Notes: a model not told the origin generated them from the letters alone. 64,000 bases of DNA from Rhodospirillaceae bacterium (GCA_018401495.1 JAGYJX010000006.1:434001-498000); one strand, 5' to 3'; shown: positions 37,342 to 46,618, counted from the stretch's first letter. Program-made: numbers and translations.

Positions 37342-37677
37342 CTAGGCCACCGGCTGCTTGAAGACGTAGCGGCCGTCCTCCAGGCGATCGAACAGCTCCG
37401 GGACCTTGGGGTGGCCGACCGGTCCGCTGGCGCCGTCCTCGACCAGGTTCTGCTCGGACACGTAGGCGACGTAGTAGCTTTCGGGGTTCTCGGCCAGCAG
37501 GTGGTAGTACGGCTGGTCCCGCCGGGGACGCAGGTGTTCCGGGATGGCCTGGTACCACTCCTCGGTGTTGGCGAACTCCCCATCGATGTCGAACACCACG
37601 CCGCGGAAGTCGTAGACGCGGTGCTTGACGATGGCCCCGAGGGCGAAGTTCGGCGCGACTATCTTCATTCGTTCCAT
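37342..37677 (-). CDS. hspQ: Heat shock protein HspQ
   Basis: 111 residues (or 108 from the ATG at 37668, which has GGAACGA just upstream). The YccV/HspQ fold is clear: FALGAIVKHRVYDFRGVVFDIDGEFANTEEWYQ, PYYHLLAENPESYYVAYVSEQNLVED. HspQ binds hemimethylated DNA in vitro and acts as a Lon specificity factor. It is divergent from the CoA transferase gene; the 93-bp gap between them is AT-richer (37678-37770) and probably holds both promoters. Confidence 0.93.
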   Translation of the reverse strand: MERMKIVAPNFALGAIVKHRVYDFRGVVFDIDGEFANTEEWYQAIPEHLRPRRDQPYYHLLAENPESYYVAYVSEQNLVEDGASGPVGHPKVPELFDRLEDGRYVFKQPVA

Positions 37678-37770
37678 CCCGGTGATAGAAGGCGGCGAAA
37701 TCCCCCTATATTTGATCTTTTCGTCGTTCCGGACAAGATTGCGGCCCCGCCGCACCCAGGAGATCCGCCC

Positions 37771-39033
37771 ATGCTCGGCCCGCTCAGCCATCTGCGAATC
37801 GTCGAGGGATCGGCCTTCGTCGCGGCCCCGCTGGCCGGGCTGACCCTCGCCCAGCAGGGCGCCGACGTGATCCGGTTCGACCCGCCGGGCGGCGGTCTCG
37901 ACCACCGCCGCTGGCCGCGCGCCGCCGACACCGGGCGCAGCCTGTTCTGGACCGGCCTGAACAAGGGCAAGCGCTCGCTCTGCGTCGACATCCGGCGGCC
38001 GGAAGGTCGCGAGATCGTGCAGGACCTGATCGGGGCGCCCGGATGACGGCGGCGGCCTGCTGCTCACCAACTTCGCCGGCATGCCGTGGCTCGCCGACGA
38101 GGTCCTGCGGACGCGCCGGGCCGATGTGATCAAGCTCGAGATCACCGGCGATTTCGACGGCGCCAACGCCGTCGACTACACCGTCAACCCGGCAGTCGGG
38201 CTGCCGGCGATGACCGGAACCGGCGGCCGCGAGGCGCCCACCAACCACGTGCTGCCGGCCTGGGACATCGCCTGTGGCCTGACCGCCGCCTTCGGCCTGG
38301 TCTCGGCGACCGTCGAGCGGGCGCGGACCGGCGAGGGGCGCAGCCTGCGGGTCGCGCTCTCCGACGTCGCCTTCGCCACCGTCGGCCATCTCGGCATGCT
38401 GGCCGAGGCCGCACTCGGCGGCGCCGACCGACCGCCGTCCGGCAACGACCTCTACGGCGCCTTCGGCCGCGACTTCCCGACCGCCGACGGCGAGCGGGTG
38501 ATGATCGTGGCGCTGACGCCGAAGCAGTGGTCCGGGCTGGTGAAGGTCTGCGGCATCGCCGACGCGGTGCGCGCCCTGGAGGCGAAGCTCGGCGCCGACC
38601 TGGCCGAGGAGGGCGCGCGCTACACCCACCGCGACGCCATCGCCGCCCTGGTCGGGCCCTGGGTGGCGGCCCGGCCGCTGGCCGAGGTCGCGGCCGGCTT
38701 CGATGCCGCCGGGGTGTCCTGGGGGCCCTATCAGACGGTGCGCGAGGCCCTGGCGCGCGACCGCCGGGCGTCGACCGCCAACCCGATGTTCACGATGCTG
38801 GAGCAGCCGGGCGTCGGCGCGATCCTGGCGGCCGGCTCGCCGCTCGTCGGTAGCCGGCGAGCCGCGGGAGCCGGCCCGCCCGGCGCCGAGCCTCGGCGCC
38901 GACAACGACGCGATCCTCGGCGACGTGCTCGGGCTGTCCTCGGGCCAGATCGGCAAGCTTTACGACGCTCGGCGGGCTGGCGCGCGGAGTTGTCGGCAAG
39001 CTCTACGACGCCGGCATCCTGGGGCGCGAATAG
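37771..39033 (+). CDS. CaiB/BaiF CoA transferase, 2-methylfumaryl-CoA isomerase (Mct)-like (frameshifted)
   Basis: About 420 residues. ATG 37771 has AGGAG eight bases upstream. GPLSHLRIVEGSAFVAAPLAGLTLAQQGADVIRFDPPGGGLDHRRWP and LFWTGLNKGKRSLCVDIRRPEGRE closely resemble mesaconyl-C1-CoA-C4-CoA transferase of the 3-hydroxypropionate bicycle as I remember it. The frame changes at about 38040, 38870 and 38960. WDIACGLTAAFGLVSATVERARTGEG and the C-terminal LGADNDAILGDVLGLSSGQIGKLYD are present. The last 90 bases repeat GKLYDA twice, suggesting a small duplication. Without other bicycle genes here, the physiological substrate is open. Confidence 0.85.
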
Positions 39034-39240
39034 CTCAATCGCGGCGGGCGGCGGCGGTCGCCACCTGAGGATCAGCAGGCACCCGACGAGCAGCCCCGCG
39101 CCGCCGACCAGCGGATCGATCTGCTCGGCATCGACAAGCAGCGCGACCGCACAGACCAGCAGCAGAACCGCCCCGGTGAGCCTCGCATCCGCCAGGAACA
39201 TGCCGAACAACTCGTTGCTCACGTCACGGAGCAGGGTCAT
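38731..39240 (-). CDS. Small membrane protein, 3' extent uncertain
   Basis: The start ATG 39240 overlaps the stop of the COG4280 gene (ATGA), so the gene is coupled and real. The first 60 residues (MTLLRDVSNELFGMFLADARLTGAVLLLVCAVALLVDAEQIDP..., GGAGLLVGCLLILRW) contain two membrane helices. After that the frame runs 300 bases antisense through the CoA transferase as Arg/Ala-rich sequence. The natural end is probably near 39050, where a one-base shift gives a stop (RRD*). No family recognised. Confidence 0.5.
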   Translation of the reverse strand: MTLLRDVSNELFGMFLADARLTGAVLLLVCAVALLVDAEQIDPLVGGAGLLVGCLLILRWRPPPPAAIELFAPQDAGVVELADNSARQPAERRKACRSGPRTARARRRGSRRCRRRGSAPGGPAPAARRLPTSGEPAARIAPTPGCSSIVNIGLAVDARRSRARASRTV

Positions 39241-39992
39241 CGCACGGTCTCCCCGGTCGGGCGGCGGAGCAACGCCGCCATGCCGATGCCAGTAGCGAGG
39301 AACAGCCCGGCAAACACGAACAACGCAACGTCTCCGCCCGGCCACTCGATCCCCAATCCCTCGCCGGTCCAGAACACCCCGAATGCTGCCAGCATGACGC
39401 CTACACCAAACTTCAGGGTGTTCTCAGGCACACGCGACAACGGGCGGTGCACCACGGCACCGACCGCTAGTACCGCCACGCAGGCGGCCAGCGCGCCGAG
39501 CGCGGCGGCTCCCACCAAGCCACGGCCGGCGCCGACTGCGATAACGATGAAGATCACCTCGAGTCCTTCCAGGAGCACCGCCTTGAACGCGGTCAGGCCG
39601 GCGATCCAGTCGAGCGACGCGGTGCGACGCACGCCGTGTCGGGACAACTCGGCGGTCTCGGCCGTGAACGCCGCTTCCTCATCGTGCAGCGCGATTACGC
39701 CAGCCGAACGCAGCACCGCCTTACGAAGCCAGCCCATGCCGAACAGCAGGAGCAGCACGCCGATCACCAACTGCAGCACGTGCAACGGCAATCTCTCCAA
39801 CAGGGGGCCCAGGGTGAGCACCAGCAGCGCCAGCACGCCAAGAGCCGCCGTCGTGCCGGCCACCGCCGGCCGCCAGCCGCGTAGCGTTCCGACCGCCAGC
39901 ACGATTGTAAACGCCTCCACCACCTCGACCAGCGACGCTGCGAACGCCGCCCCGATTGCAGGGAGAGCGACGGCCCAAGAGACGCCTTCCAT
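39237..39992 (-). CDS. COG4280-type membrane protein with two Glu-rich repeats
   Basis: 251 residues and about seven membrane helices. Two similar halves each carry an acidic motif inside a helix: SLVEVVEAFTIVLAVG near residue 20 and VLLEGLEVIFIVIAVG near residue 140. Such duplicated E-x-x-E segments recall FTR1/UPF0016-like cation carriers, so metal-ion transport is a reasonable but unproven idea. The gene heads a two-gene unit with the small membrane protein. It is divergent from an RpiR-family regulator across an 86-bp gap with an inverted repeat, so it is probably that regulator's target. Confidence 0.78.
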   Translation of the reverse strand: MEGVSWAVALPAIGAAFAASLVEVVEAFTIVLAVGTLRGWRPAVAGTTAALGVLALLVLTLGPLLERLPLHVLQLVIGVLLLLFGMGWLRKAVLRSAGVIALHDEEAAFTAETAELSRHGVRRTASLDWIAGLTAFKAVLLEGLEVIFIVIAVGAGRGLVGAAALGALAACVAVLAVGAVVHRPLSRVPENTLKFGVGVMLAAFGVFWTGEGLGIEWPGGDVALFVFAGLFLATGIGMAALLRRPTGETVR

Positions 39993-40020
39993 GGCTTGTT
40001 CTCTCTCTTGTAGTAGTGTT

Positions 40021-40049
40021 TGCTACGATCAAGGTCAAATTTGGTAGCA
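40021..40049. promoter_or_regulatory. Candidate RpiR operator in the divergent gap
   Basis: The arms TGCTA (40021-40025) and TAGCA (40045-40049) form an inverted repeat between the COG4280 and rpiR-like genes, with TAGTAG just before it. Position and symmetry suit an autoregulated divergent control region. It was found by eye only. Confidence 0.35.
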
Positions 40050-40078
40050 TTCACGACAACACCAGTCAATGGACACCG

Positions 40079-40945
40079 ATGACCGATGCCCTGTTCGCCG
40101 ACCGAGTCCGTGCCGCAGCCGATAGGTTGAGTCCGGCCGAGCAGCGCGTGGCGCTGTATTTTGCCGACCACCGCGAGGAGGTGCTGCTGGCATCCGCCGC
40201 GGAGCTGGCACGCAAGGCCGATACCAGCGACGCGACGGTGGTGAGAACCGCCAAGTCGCTCGGTTACGACGGCCTCGATGCGCTTCGGCGGTCCCTGGCC
40301 GACGAACTCCGACGGCATCTGAGCCCGGCGGCACGTGTCGCCCGTACCCTGCAGGCGGTCGGCGACGACCTGGGTGCGGCGTTCGGCTCGACCCTCGACC
40401 TGCACGAGGAGTCGATCGCAGTGTTGAGGAGCAGCATCTCGCCAGCCCAGTTCCGAGCGGCGGTCGACCATGTGATCCAGGCCGGCCGGGTCGCAGTGTT
40501 CGGGATTGGTCCGTCGAGCGCGATGGCGGAGTATGTCGCGATCCAACTCGGTCGCTTCGGCCTCGACGCGGTCACCTTGACCGACACTGGACTGCGGCTC
40601 GCCGACCGATTGCTGCACCTTCGCGGCGGCGATCTGCTGATAATCATGGCTTACGGTCGGGTGTACCCGGAATTGCGGGCGGTGTTCGACCGGGCGGACA
40701 TCCTGGATCTGCGGCGGATCCTGATGACCGACACCCTCGAACCTGCCCTCGGGGGAAGGGCCGACCTGGTGCTTGAGATCCCGCGCGGCCGTGCCGACAC
40801 GTTCAGCCTGCACACCGCGACGCTCGCCTTCATCGAAGCGTTGCTCGTCGGCGTCGCCTCGCAGCGTCCGGAGGCGACCCTGGAATCGTTGCGCGAGCTA
40901 AACCGGCTACGCGCCGAGGTCGCCGGTCCCGACCTCGCGCTCTGA
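40079..40945 (+). CDS. MurR/RpiR-family transcriptional regulator
   Basis: 288 residues from ATG 40079; the open frame reaches 39956 but would overlap the promoter region. The N-terminal HTH_6 domain (LSPAEQRVALYFADHREEVLLASAAELARKADTSDATVVRTAKSLGYDG) is followed by a SIS domain (AGRVAVFGIGPSSAMAEYVAIQLGRFGLD, DLLIIMAYGRVYPE) that normally binds a sugar phosphate. It is divergent from the COG4280 membrane protein gene and is likely its regulator. The link between a SIS-type sensor and a putative cation carrier is unexpected. Confidence 0.9.
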   Translation: MTDALFADRVRAAADRLSPAEQRVALYFADHREEVLLASAAELARKADTSDATVVRTAKSLGYDGLDALRRSLADELRRHLSPAARVARTLQAVGDDLGAAFGSTLDLHEESIAVLRSSISPAQFRAAVDHVIQAGRVAVFGIGPSSAMAEYVAIQLGRFGLDAVTLTDTGLRLADRLLHLRGGDLLIIMAYGRVYPELRAVFDRADILDLRRILMTDTLEPALGGRADLVLEIPRGRADTFSLHTATLAFIEALLVGVASQRPEATLESLRELNRLRAEVAGPDLAL

Positions 40946-40948
40946 CTG

Positions 40949-41941
40949 CTACCGCTTCTCCGCCGCAACCTTGGCCTCCGCCTCCGCCACCTCGGCGATC
41001 GAGCCGCCGGGGTTGGTCGGCTTGCCGGTGACCTGGCGCTCGCGGTGCCAGACGTAGATGCCGGCGGCGACCAGCAGCGCGCCGCCGATCAGGGTCGCCG
41101 TGTCCGGGTAGGAACCGAAGGCGAAGGCTCCGATCAGGATCGCCCACAGCAGCGTGCTGTAGGAGAACGGCGCGATCATCGAGGCCGAGGCCAGCATGAA
41201 CGCGCGGATCGTCAGGTACTGGCCGGCGACGTGGCAGGCGGCGATGGCGGCGAGGAACGCCCACTCCAGGGCGGTCGGGGTCCGCCAGTCCAGCAGCCCG
41301 AGCGGGGCGATGGCGATCAGCCCGGCGCCGGTCGACCAGATCAGGATGGTCAGCGGCTGCTCGGAGCCGCGCATCTGGCGGGTGATGATCAGGCCGATCG
41401 CCCAGCACAGCGACGAGACCAGCGGGATCAGCATGGCCGGCTGGAACACCTCGGTGCCGGGCCGCAGGATGATCATCACGCCGACGAAACCCGCCCCGAC
41501 CGCCGCCCAGCGCCGGATCCCCACCTTCTCGCCGAGGAACGGGATCGACAGCGCGGTGACGTAGAGCGGCGAGACGAAGCCGATCGCGGTCGCGGTCTCC
41601 AGCGGCAGGTGCACCATGGCGTGCACGAACAGCGTCGCCGAGCCGATCAGCAGCACGCCGCGCACGATATGGGCGATCGGCCGGGTGGTGTGCCACGGCC
41701 GTCCACCCCAGTGCCGAAGCACCGCCGGCAGCAGCAGCACGGTGACCAGGGTGTAGCGCAGCAGGATGATCTGCTCGGCCGCCATGCCCGAGCCGGCCAG
41801 CCCCTTGGCCAGACCGTCCATCGCCGTGAACACGAAATTGGCGCCGAGCAGCAGCCCGATGGCGAGCAGCGGGCGGTCCGGGCCGAAGCCGTCCGGCGAC
41901 GAAACGGGAGCGGCGGCCGGGGCCGCCGGGGAAGGTGCCAT
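40949..41941 (-). CDS. EamA/DMT-family transporter
   Basis: 330 residues from ATG 41941; an upstream TTG at 41995 is less likely. Ten membrane helices in two EamA repeats: LLLGANFVFTAMDGLAKGLA and RYTLVTVLLLPAV in the first, LVSSLCWAIGLIITRQM and ATLIGGALLVAAGIYVWHRER in the second. It probably exports a small metabolite or amino acid. The Ala/Pro-rich N-terminus and charged C-terminus are cytoplasmic. It ends three bases from the RpiR gene's stop, convergently. Confidence 0.88.
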   Translation of the reverse strand: MAPSPAAPAAAPVSSPDGFGPDRPLLAIGLLLGANFVFTAMDGLAKGLAGSGMAAEQIILLRYTLVTVLLLPAVLRHWGGRPWHTTRPIAHIVRGVLLIGSATLFVHAMVHLPLETATAIGFVSPLYVTALSIPFLGEKVGIRRWAAVGAGFVGVMIILRPGTEVFQPAMLIPLVSSLCWAIGLIITRQMRGSEQPLTILIWSTGAGLIAIAPLGLLDWRTPTALEWAFLAAIAACHVAGQYLTIRAFMLASASMIAPFSYSTLLWAILIGAFAFGSYPDTATLIGGALLVAAGIYVWHRERQVTGKPTNPGGSIAEVAEAEAKVAAEKR

Positions 41942-42042
41942 GGGAATCGGCTCGGCTGACGGGCGCGGAGTGTACCCTTCGGCATTCCGGACCAAAGGTG
42001 GCCGGCGTGCAAGCGGATATGCCGCTGCGGGGCGCGGCCTGA

Positions 42043-43263
42043 TCAGTCGCGGTTCGCTTCGGTCTGCGTGCGGAACTCAAGCACGAAGCGGGTGCCGGGC
42101 TCGGCGTCCTGCCATTGCGGCCGACCACCGAGCTGGCGGCTCAGGCTGGAGATGATGCGCCGGCCAAGGCCGCCACCGGGGGAAACCTCGGCGCTGCCCG
42201 CCAGGCCGACGCCGCTGTCGGCGACCTGCAGGCACAGCCGGTCGGCATCGACCCGCTCGACCGACAGCGTCACCCGCCCGGAGCCGCCGGGATAGGCGTA
42301 TTTCAAGGCGTTGGTGACCAGCTCGTTGGTGAGCAGCCCGAGCGAGACCGCCTGATCGGTGGTCACCACGATGGAGGTGACGTCGCAGACCAGCTCGTGG
42401 CCGGGCGCCGACAGCCGCAGATGGTCGCACAGCTCGCCCAGGAACTCCGCCAGGTTGACGGCGCTGACGCCCTCCCGGCGCCACAACCGGTCGTGCACCT
42501 GCGCGATGGCGTGGACCCGGGCCTGGGCGTCCGACAGCGCCTGCCGGACGTCCGGATCCTCGGCCGCGCGGCCCTGCATGCTGAGCAGGGCCGCCACCAG
42601 CGACAGGCTGTTCTTGACCCGGTGGCTGATCTCGCGGGCGAGCACCTCCTGGTGGGCGAGCGCCCGCTGCAGGAGAACCTCGTTGCGCATCAGCGCCGCC
42701 TCGGTGCGCTGCCGGTCGAGCGCCACGCCGATCAGGTTGGCGAAGCCGGAGACGAACACCAGGTCGGCCGCGGTGAACTTTCCCTCGACCGAACTGTCGA
42801 CTTCGAGGACCCCGTAGCGCGAATCGCCGCTGGTGATCAGCGCGTTGATCGCGCGCTTCACGCCGTGGTCGGCCAGCAGATCCGGCGTCCGGAACCGGTC
42901 CTCGTCGCCGAGATGGTTGGAGATCACCGGCTCGCCGGTCTGGAACGCGAACCCGGCGGGGCTTTCGGTGTCGGCGGCGACGCGCGCGTTCCCGACCACC
43001 CCCGGCTTCCAGCCGACCCCGGCCCGCACCACGAAGCTGTGCTCGTCGGGAAGATACTCCATGACCTTGCACATCCGGCTCTGCAGGCCGTCCGCGCAGA
43101 GCTGCGCCGCCTCCTGCAGGATGGCTTCGGCGCCGTGGGCTTTCAGGGCGAAAAGGGCGAACCCGGTGGAGATCTGCTGCTGGCGCAGGCGATACGCCAG
43201 CTCCTCGTCCGGACTTGCCCGCTCCGACGCTGCCCCATGCGCCGTCGGTCGCTCTGCAATCAC
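42043..43263 (-). CDS. GAF-domain sensor histidine kinase, HisKA_2 type
   Basis: 406 residues from the GTG at 43263, preceded by a strong AAGGAGG six bases upstream; this beats the in-frame TTG at 43293. A coiled region (EELAYRLRQQQIS) and a GAF domain (residues 35-185: SRMCKVMEYLPDEHSFVVRAGVGWKPG, YGVLEVDSS) precede the phosphoacceptor EISHRVKNSLSLVAALLSMQ, typical of HisKA_2 kinases of the EcfG general-stress and light-response systems. HATPase boxes are NELVTNALKYAYP and ADSGVGL. No membrane span, so it senses a cytoplasmic signal. No partner regulator gene is adjacent. Confidence 0.9.
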   Translation of the reverse strand: MIAERPTAHGAASERASPDEELAYRLRQQQISTGFALFALKAHGAEAILQEAAQLCADGLQSRMCKVMEYLPDEHSFVVRAGVGWKPGVVGNARVAADTESPAGFAFQTGEPVISNHLGDEDRFRTPDLLADHGVKRAINALITSGDSRYGVLEVDSSVEGKFTAADLVFVSGFANLIGVALDRQRTEAALMRNEVLLQRALAHQEVLAREISHRVKNSLSLVAALLSMQGRAAEDPDVRQALSDAQARVHAIAQVHDRLWRREGVSAVNLAEFLGELCDHLRLSAPGHELVCDVTSIVVTTDQAVSLGLLTNELVTNALKYAYPGGSGRVTLSVERVDADRLCLQVADSGVGLAGSAEVSPGGGLGRRIISSLSRQLGGRPQWQDAEPGTRFVLEFRTQTEANRD

Positions 43264-43448
43264 ACGACGCCTCCTTCCGCCTACCTTCGTCAACGCCCGT
43301 CATTCCTGACCGTTCCCGGCCGACGAAATGTCCCCGGCGCCGGGGCGACCCACAGGGCGGCGTGGTCGGAGGCGGCGTCGTGCGGGCGGGCGACCTCCTG
43401 GTAGGCTCCGTGGCCGCCCGGGCGTGGTCGGCCGCCGGCGCGCCTGCT

Positions 43449-44462
43449 TCAGCGCGCCGCGACGTCGTCGACCGCCCGCCTGAGGAAGCGCATGTCCTCG
43501 GGGTTCAGCGCCGGGTTGCCGGCGCGGTGGCCCCAGATCGACTCGATCGGCCGGAACTCGGCGTTCGGCATCTTCGCGGTCTCGGCCTCGCTGTCCTCGG
43601 GCGTGAAGTACAGGTCGGTGCGCGACGGCATGATGATCGAGCGGGCGGTGATCGCGCCGAGCGCCCGGTCGAGGTCGCCGCGGTGGATCGGGTTGTCGCT
43701 GATGTCGGACAGCTCCCAGGTCTTGAAGCTGGCCACCAGGTCGTCGCCGGAACGGCGCAGGAAGTTGGCTTCCCAGCTCCGCACCAGCCAGTCCTCCAGG
43801 TCGCTGAACCCGGCCTTCTCGTACAGCCGCTCGCGGTAGAACGCCTGGCTCATCGCCCAGCCGGCGTAGACCCGGCCCATGGCGCGCAGCCCGGTGACCG
43901 GCCGCTCGGCGAAGTACGAGCCGCGCCACGCCGGGTCGGCGGTCAGCGTGGCGCGCACGCCGTCGATGAAGACCTTGTTGTGCACCGAGGTCCGCGCCGA
44001 GCCGCAGACCGCGACGATCCGCTCGACCCGGTCGGGGAAGATCGCGCCCCAGTGCAGCGCCTGCTGGGCGCCCATCGACCAGCCATAGGCCAGCGCGACG
44101 CGCTCGACCCCGAACACCTCCTCCAGCAGCCGCTTCTGGGCGTGAACGTTGTCCCAGTGCGTGAACTCGGGAAGCCGGCCGTGGCCGAACGGCTCGCCGA
44201 GGGTGCTCGGCGAGGTCGACAGCCCGTTGGTGAACATGTTGGGGATCACCACGAACCAGCGCCCGGGATCGAGCACGCGGTCCGGGGCGATCAGCCACTC
44301 GGTGTCGGTGTGCTGGGCGCCGTAGGACGTCGGGTAGATCACCACGTTCGACTTGTCCGGCGCGAGCGTGCCGTAGGTCTTGTAGGCGAGGCGGGCGTTC
44401 GGCACCGTCATGCCGCGCTGCAGCCGGGTCGCCCCGAGCTCGAACACCGAGTAGTCGCTCAT
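43449..44462 (-). CDS. MetX-like alpha/beta-hydrolase (homoserine acetyltransferase family)
   Basis: 337 residues. LAYKTYGTLAPDKSNVVIYPTSYGAQHTD, VIPNMFTNGLSTSPS and the nucleophile elbow AYGWSMGAQQALHWGAIFPDRV follow the MetX pattern. The C-terminal ESIWGHRAGNPALNPED supplies the His. True homoserine O-acetyltransferases have GGSMGGMQ at the elbow and FDSDWLYP near the acid; here these are GWSMGAQQ and SRTDLYFTP. It may therefore be a hydrolase relative and not the methionine enzyme. The gap 43264-43448 downstream shows no gene. Confidence 0.85.
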   Translation of the reverse strand: MSDYSVFELGATRLQRGMTVPNARLAYKTYGTLAPDKSNVVIYPTSYGAQHTDTEWLIAPDRVLDPGRWFVVIPNMFTNGLSTSPSTLGEPFGHGRLPEFTHWDNVHAQKRLLEEVFGVERVALAYGWSMGAQQALHWGAIFPDRVERIVAVCGSARTSVHNKVFIDGVRATLTADPAWRGSYFAERPVTGLRAMGRVYAGWAMSQAFYRERLYEKAGFSDLEDWLVRSWEANFLRRSGDDLVASFKTWELSDISDNPIHRGDLDRALGAITARSIIMPSRTDLYFTPEDSEAETAKMPNAEFRPIESIWGHRAGNPALNPEDMRFLRRAVDDVAAR

Positions 44463-44565
44463 TGCTGCCTCTCCCGCCGGGCCTCATGTCTGAACGCACG
44501 GTAGGCCGATCGCACGCAGTTGCGCTAGCATCGCCCCGGGCGGACGTTCGAACACGAGGGTAGCG

Positions 44566-45405
44566 ATGGCCAAGGACCTCTTCACCGTGATGCCGGTCGC
44601 CGGCGCGCTGGGCGCCGAGATCGGCGGCGTCGACCTGTCGGGCGAGCTTCCGGAGGCGACGGTCGCCGCCATCCGCAAGGCGCTGCTGGACCACCTCGTG
44701 ATCTTCTTCCGCGACCAGGAGCTGACGCCGGAGCAGTTGCTGGCGTTCTCGCTGCGCTTCGGGCAGCCGATGGCCTACCCGTTCGTGAAGGGCCTCGAGC
44801 ACCTGCCGGAGATCACGCCGATCCTCAAGCGCGAGGAGGACCGCAGCAATTTCGGCGGCATCTGGCACTCCGACACGGTCTACCAGCCGATCCCGCCGAT
44901 GGGCACGATCCTGTACGGCATCGACATCCCGCCCTATGGCGGCGACACCGAGTTCGCCAACCAGTACCTGGCCTACGAGACCCTGTCGGAGCCGCTGCGG
45001 CGGTTCCTGGACGGGCTGACGGCGGTGCACATCTCCGGCAAGGGGGCGGTGCAGAAGACCCGCACCGACATGATGAAGCACTCCTCCGCCGGCCTGAAGG
45101 GCGACGAGCTGATCTCGCGGCACCCGGCGGTGCGCACCCATCCCGAGACCGGCCGCAAGGCGCTGTACGTCAACCTCGCCCACACCACGCATTTCGAGGG
45201 CATGACCGAGGAGGAGAGCACGCCGATCCTGGAGTACCTGTTCCGCCACCAGGTCAAGGCCGAGTTCACCTGCCGGTTCCGCTGGGCCAAGGGCTCGGTG
45301 GCGTTCTGGGACAACCGCGCCACCCAGCACAACCCGATCAACGACTACCACGGCTTCCGCCGGCTGATGCACCGCGTCACGCTGATGGGCGAGAAGCCGG
45401 TGTGA
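44566..45405 (+). CDS. TauD/TfdA-family Fe(II)/2-oxoglutarate dioxygenase
   Basis: 279 residues. The facial triad is visible: H101 and D103 in GIWHSDTVYQP and H255 in WDNRATQHNPINDYHGFRR, with the 2-oxoglutarate-binding Arg just after. VFFRDQELTPEQLLAF-like and SRHPAVRTHPETGRKALYVN segments complete the family. Taurine, 2,4-D and other acids are typical substrates; the actual one is unknown. It is divergent from the MetX-like gene and upstream of a REP-like repeat. Confidence 0.93.
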   Translation: MAKDLFTVMPVAGALGAEIGGVDLSGELPEATVAAIRKALLDHLVIFFRDQELTPEQLLAFSLRFGQPMAYPFVKGLEHLPEITPILKREEDRSNFGGIWHSDTVYQPIPPMGTILYGIDIPPYGGDTEFANQYLAYETLSEPLRRFLDGLTAVHISGKGAVQKTRTDMMKHSSAGLKGDELISRHPAVRTHPETGRKALYVNLAHTTHFEGMTEEESTPILEYLFRHQVKAEFTCRFRWAKGSVAFWDNRATQHNPINDYHGFRRLMHRVTLMGEKPV

Positions 45406-45439
45406 GGGCGCTGGCTTCCGGGCATCGAGACGCGGGTGG

Positions 45440-45563
45440 GTCCCGGGTCGGGCTGCGCCCGCCCGGGATGACGGCGGGGAAGGGATGGCCGTCACCTGGA
45501 GCCTATTCCCCCAGTGTCGTCATCCCGGACCGACGCGCCCGAGGCGCGGCGGAGCCGGGACCT
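45440..45563. repeat. REP/BIME-like pair of inverted palindromes, second locus
   Basis: GTCCCGGGTC...GCCCGGGATGAC (45440-45472) is followed 46 bp later by GTCATCCCGG...CCGGGACC (45519-45563), the same inward-outward order and spacing as at 7551-7690. It occupies the gap between the dioxygenase and N-carbamoylase genes and ends close to the latter's ribosome-binding site (AAAGGAAAGAT). Confidence 0.7.
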
Positions 45564-45601
45564 ACGAAGCGACGGGCCTTCCTGAGAAGCAAAGGAAAGA
45601 T

Positions 45602-46580
45602 ATGACCGGCAGTCAACGCATCCTTACCGTCGGAGCGGCCCAGCTCGGCCCGATCGCCAAGGACGAGACGCGGGCCCAGGTGGTCGGCCGGCTGATCGCG
45701 CTGCTGCGCCGGGCGCACGAGCGCGGCTGCGGCCTCGTGGTGTTTCCCGAGCTGGCGCTGACCACCTTCTTTCCGCGCTGGTACATCGAGGACCGCGGCC
45801 GAGCTCGAACGCTGGTACGAGACCGAGATGCCGGGGCCGGAGACGGCGCCGCTGTTCGAGGAGGCCAGGCGGCTCGGCATCGGGTTCTGCCTCGGCTACG
45901 CGGAGCTGGCCGAGGATGGCGGGGCGCGGCGGCGCTACAACACCGCGATCCTGGTCGAGCGCGACGGCAGGATCGTCGCCAAGTACCGCAAGATCCATCT
46001 GCCCGGCCACGCCGAGCACGAGCCCTGGCGGGCCTTCCAGCACCTGGAGAAGCGCTACTTCGAGTCCGGCAACCTCGGCTTCCGGGTGAGCGACGCGTTC
46101 GGCGGGCGGATCGGCATGTGCATCTGCAACGACCGGCGCTGGCCGGAGACCTACCGGGTCATGGGCCTGCAGGGCGTCGAGATGGTGCTGCTCGGCTACA
46201 ACACGCCGATCCACAACCCGCCGGCGCCCGAGCACGACGCGCTGTCCTGGCACCACAACACCCTGGTCATGCAGGCCGGCGCCTACCAGAACGCCACCTG
46301 GGTGGTCGGGGTCGCCAAGGGCGGCGTCGAGGAGGGCGTGCATCAGATGGCCGGGACCCAGATCATCGCGCCGTCCGGCGAGACCGTGGCGCTCGCCGTC
46401 ACCGAGGGCGACGAGCTGGTGACCGCCGACTGCGACCTCGACCTCTGCCGGTCCTACAAGGAGAGCGTGTTCGCCTTCCACCGGCACCGGCAGCCGCACG
46501 CCTACGCGCTGATCACCGGCACCGCCGGCGTGGTGTCGCCGGACCAGGCGGCGCTGATCGACCCGTCGCTGGGACGATGA
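45602..46580 (+). CDS. Carbon-nitrogen hydrolase, N-carbamoyl-D-amino-acid hydrolase-like (frameshifted)
   Basis: About 326 residues. ATG 45602 starts MTGSQRILTVGAAQLGPIAKDETR. The frame changes at about 45800 between WYIEDR and AELERWYETEMPGPETAPLF. The nitrilase-fold triad is complete: Glu in VVFPELALTTFFPRW, Lys in YRKIHLPGHAEHEPW and Cys in GMCICNDRRWPETYRVMG. These last two motifs are the signature of N-carbamoyl-D-amino-acid amidohydrolase, which frees D-amino acids from hydantoin-type degradation. No hydantoinase gene is nearby. Its stop overlaps a possible upstream start (ATGA) of the next gene. Confidence 0.88.
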
Positions 46581-46618
46581 GCCGCTTGGGCGCCGATGCG
46601 GCGGGCGGGAGGGCCGAC

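Noticed and set aside
34277..37345. Long plus-strand open frame of over 1000 codons
   Set aside because: It is antisense to the RTX-like and M20 genes; its Val/Ala/His-rich composition reflects GC-rich third positions, and it has no domain.
44463..44565. Possible SAM-II riboswitch upstream of the MetX-like gene
   Set aside because: The 103-bp divergent gap shows none of the conserved SAM-II sequence blocks that I know, and the gene may not be a methionine enzyme.
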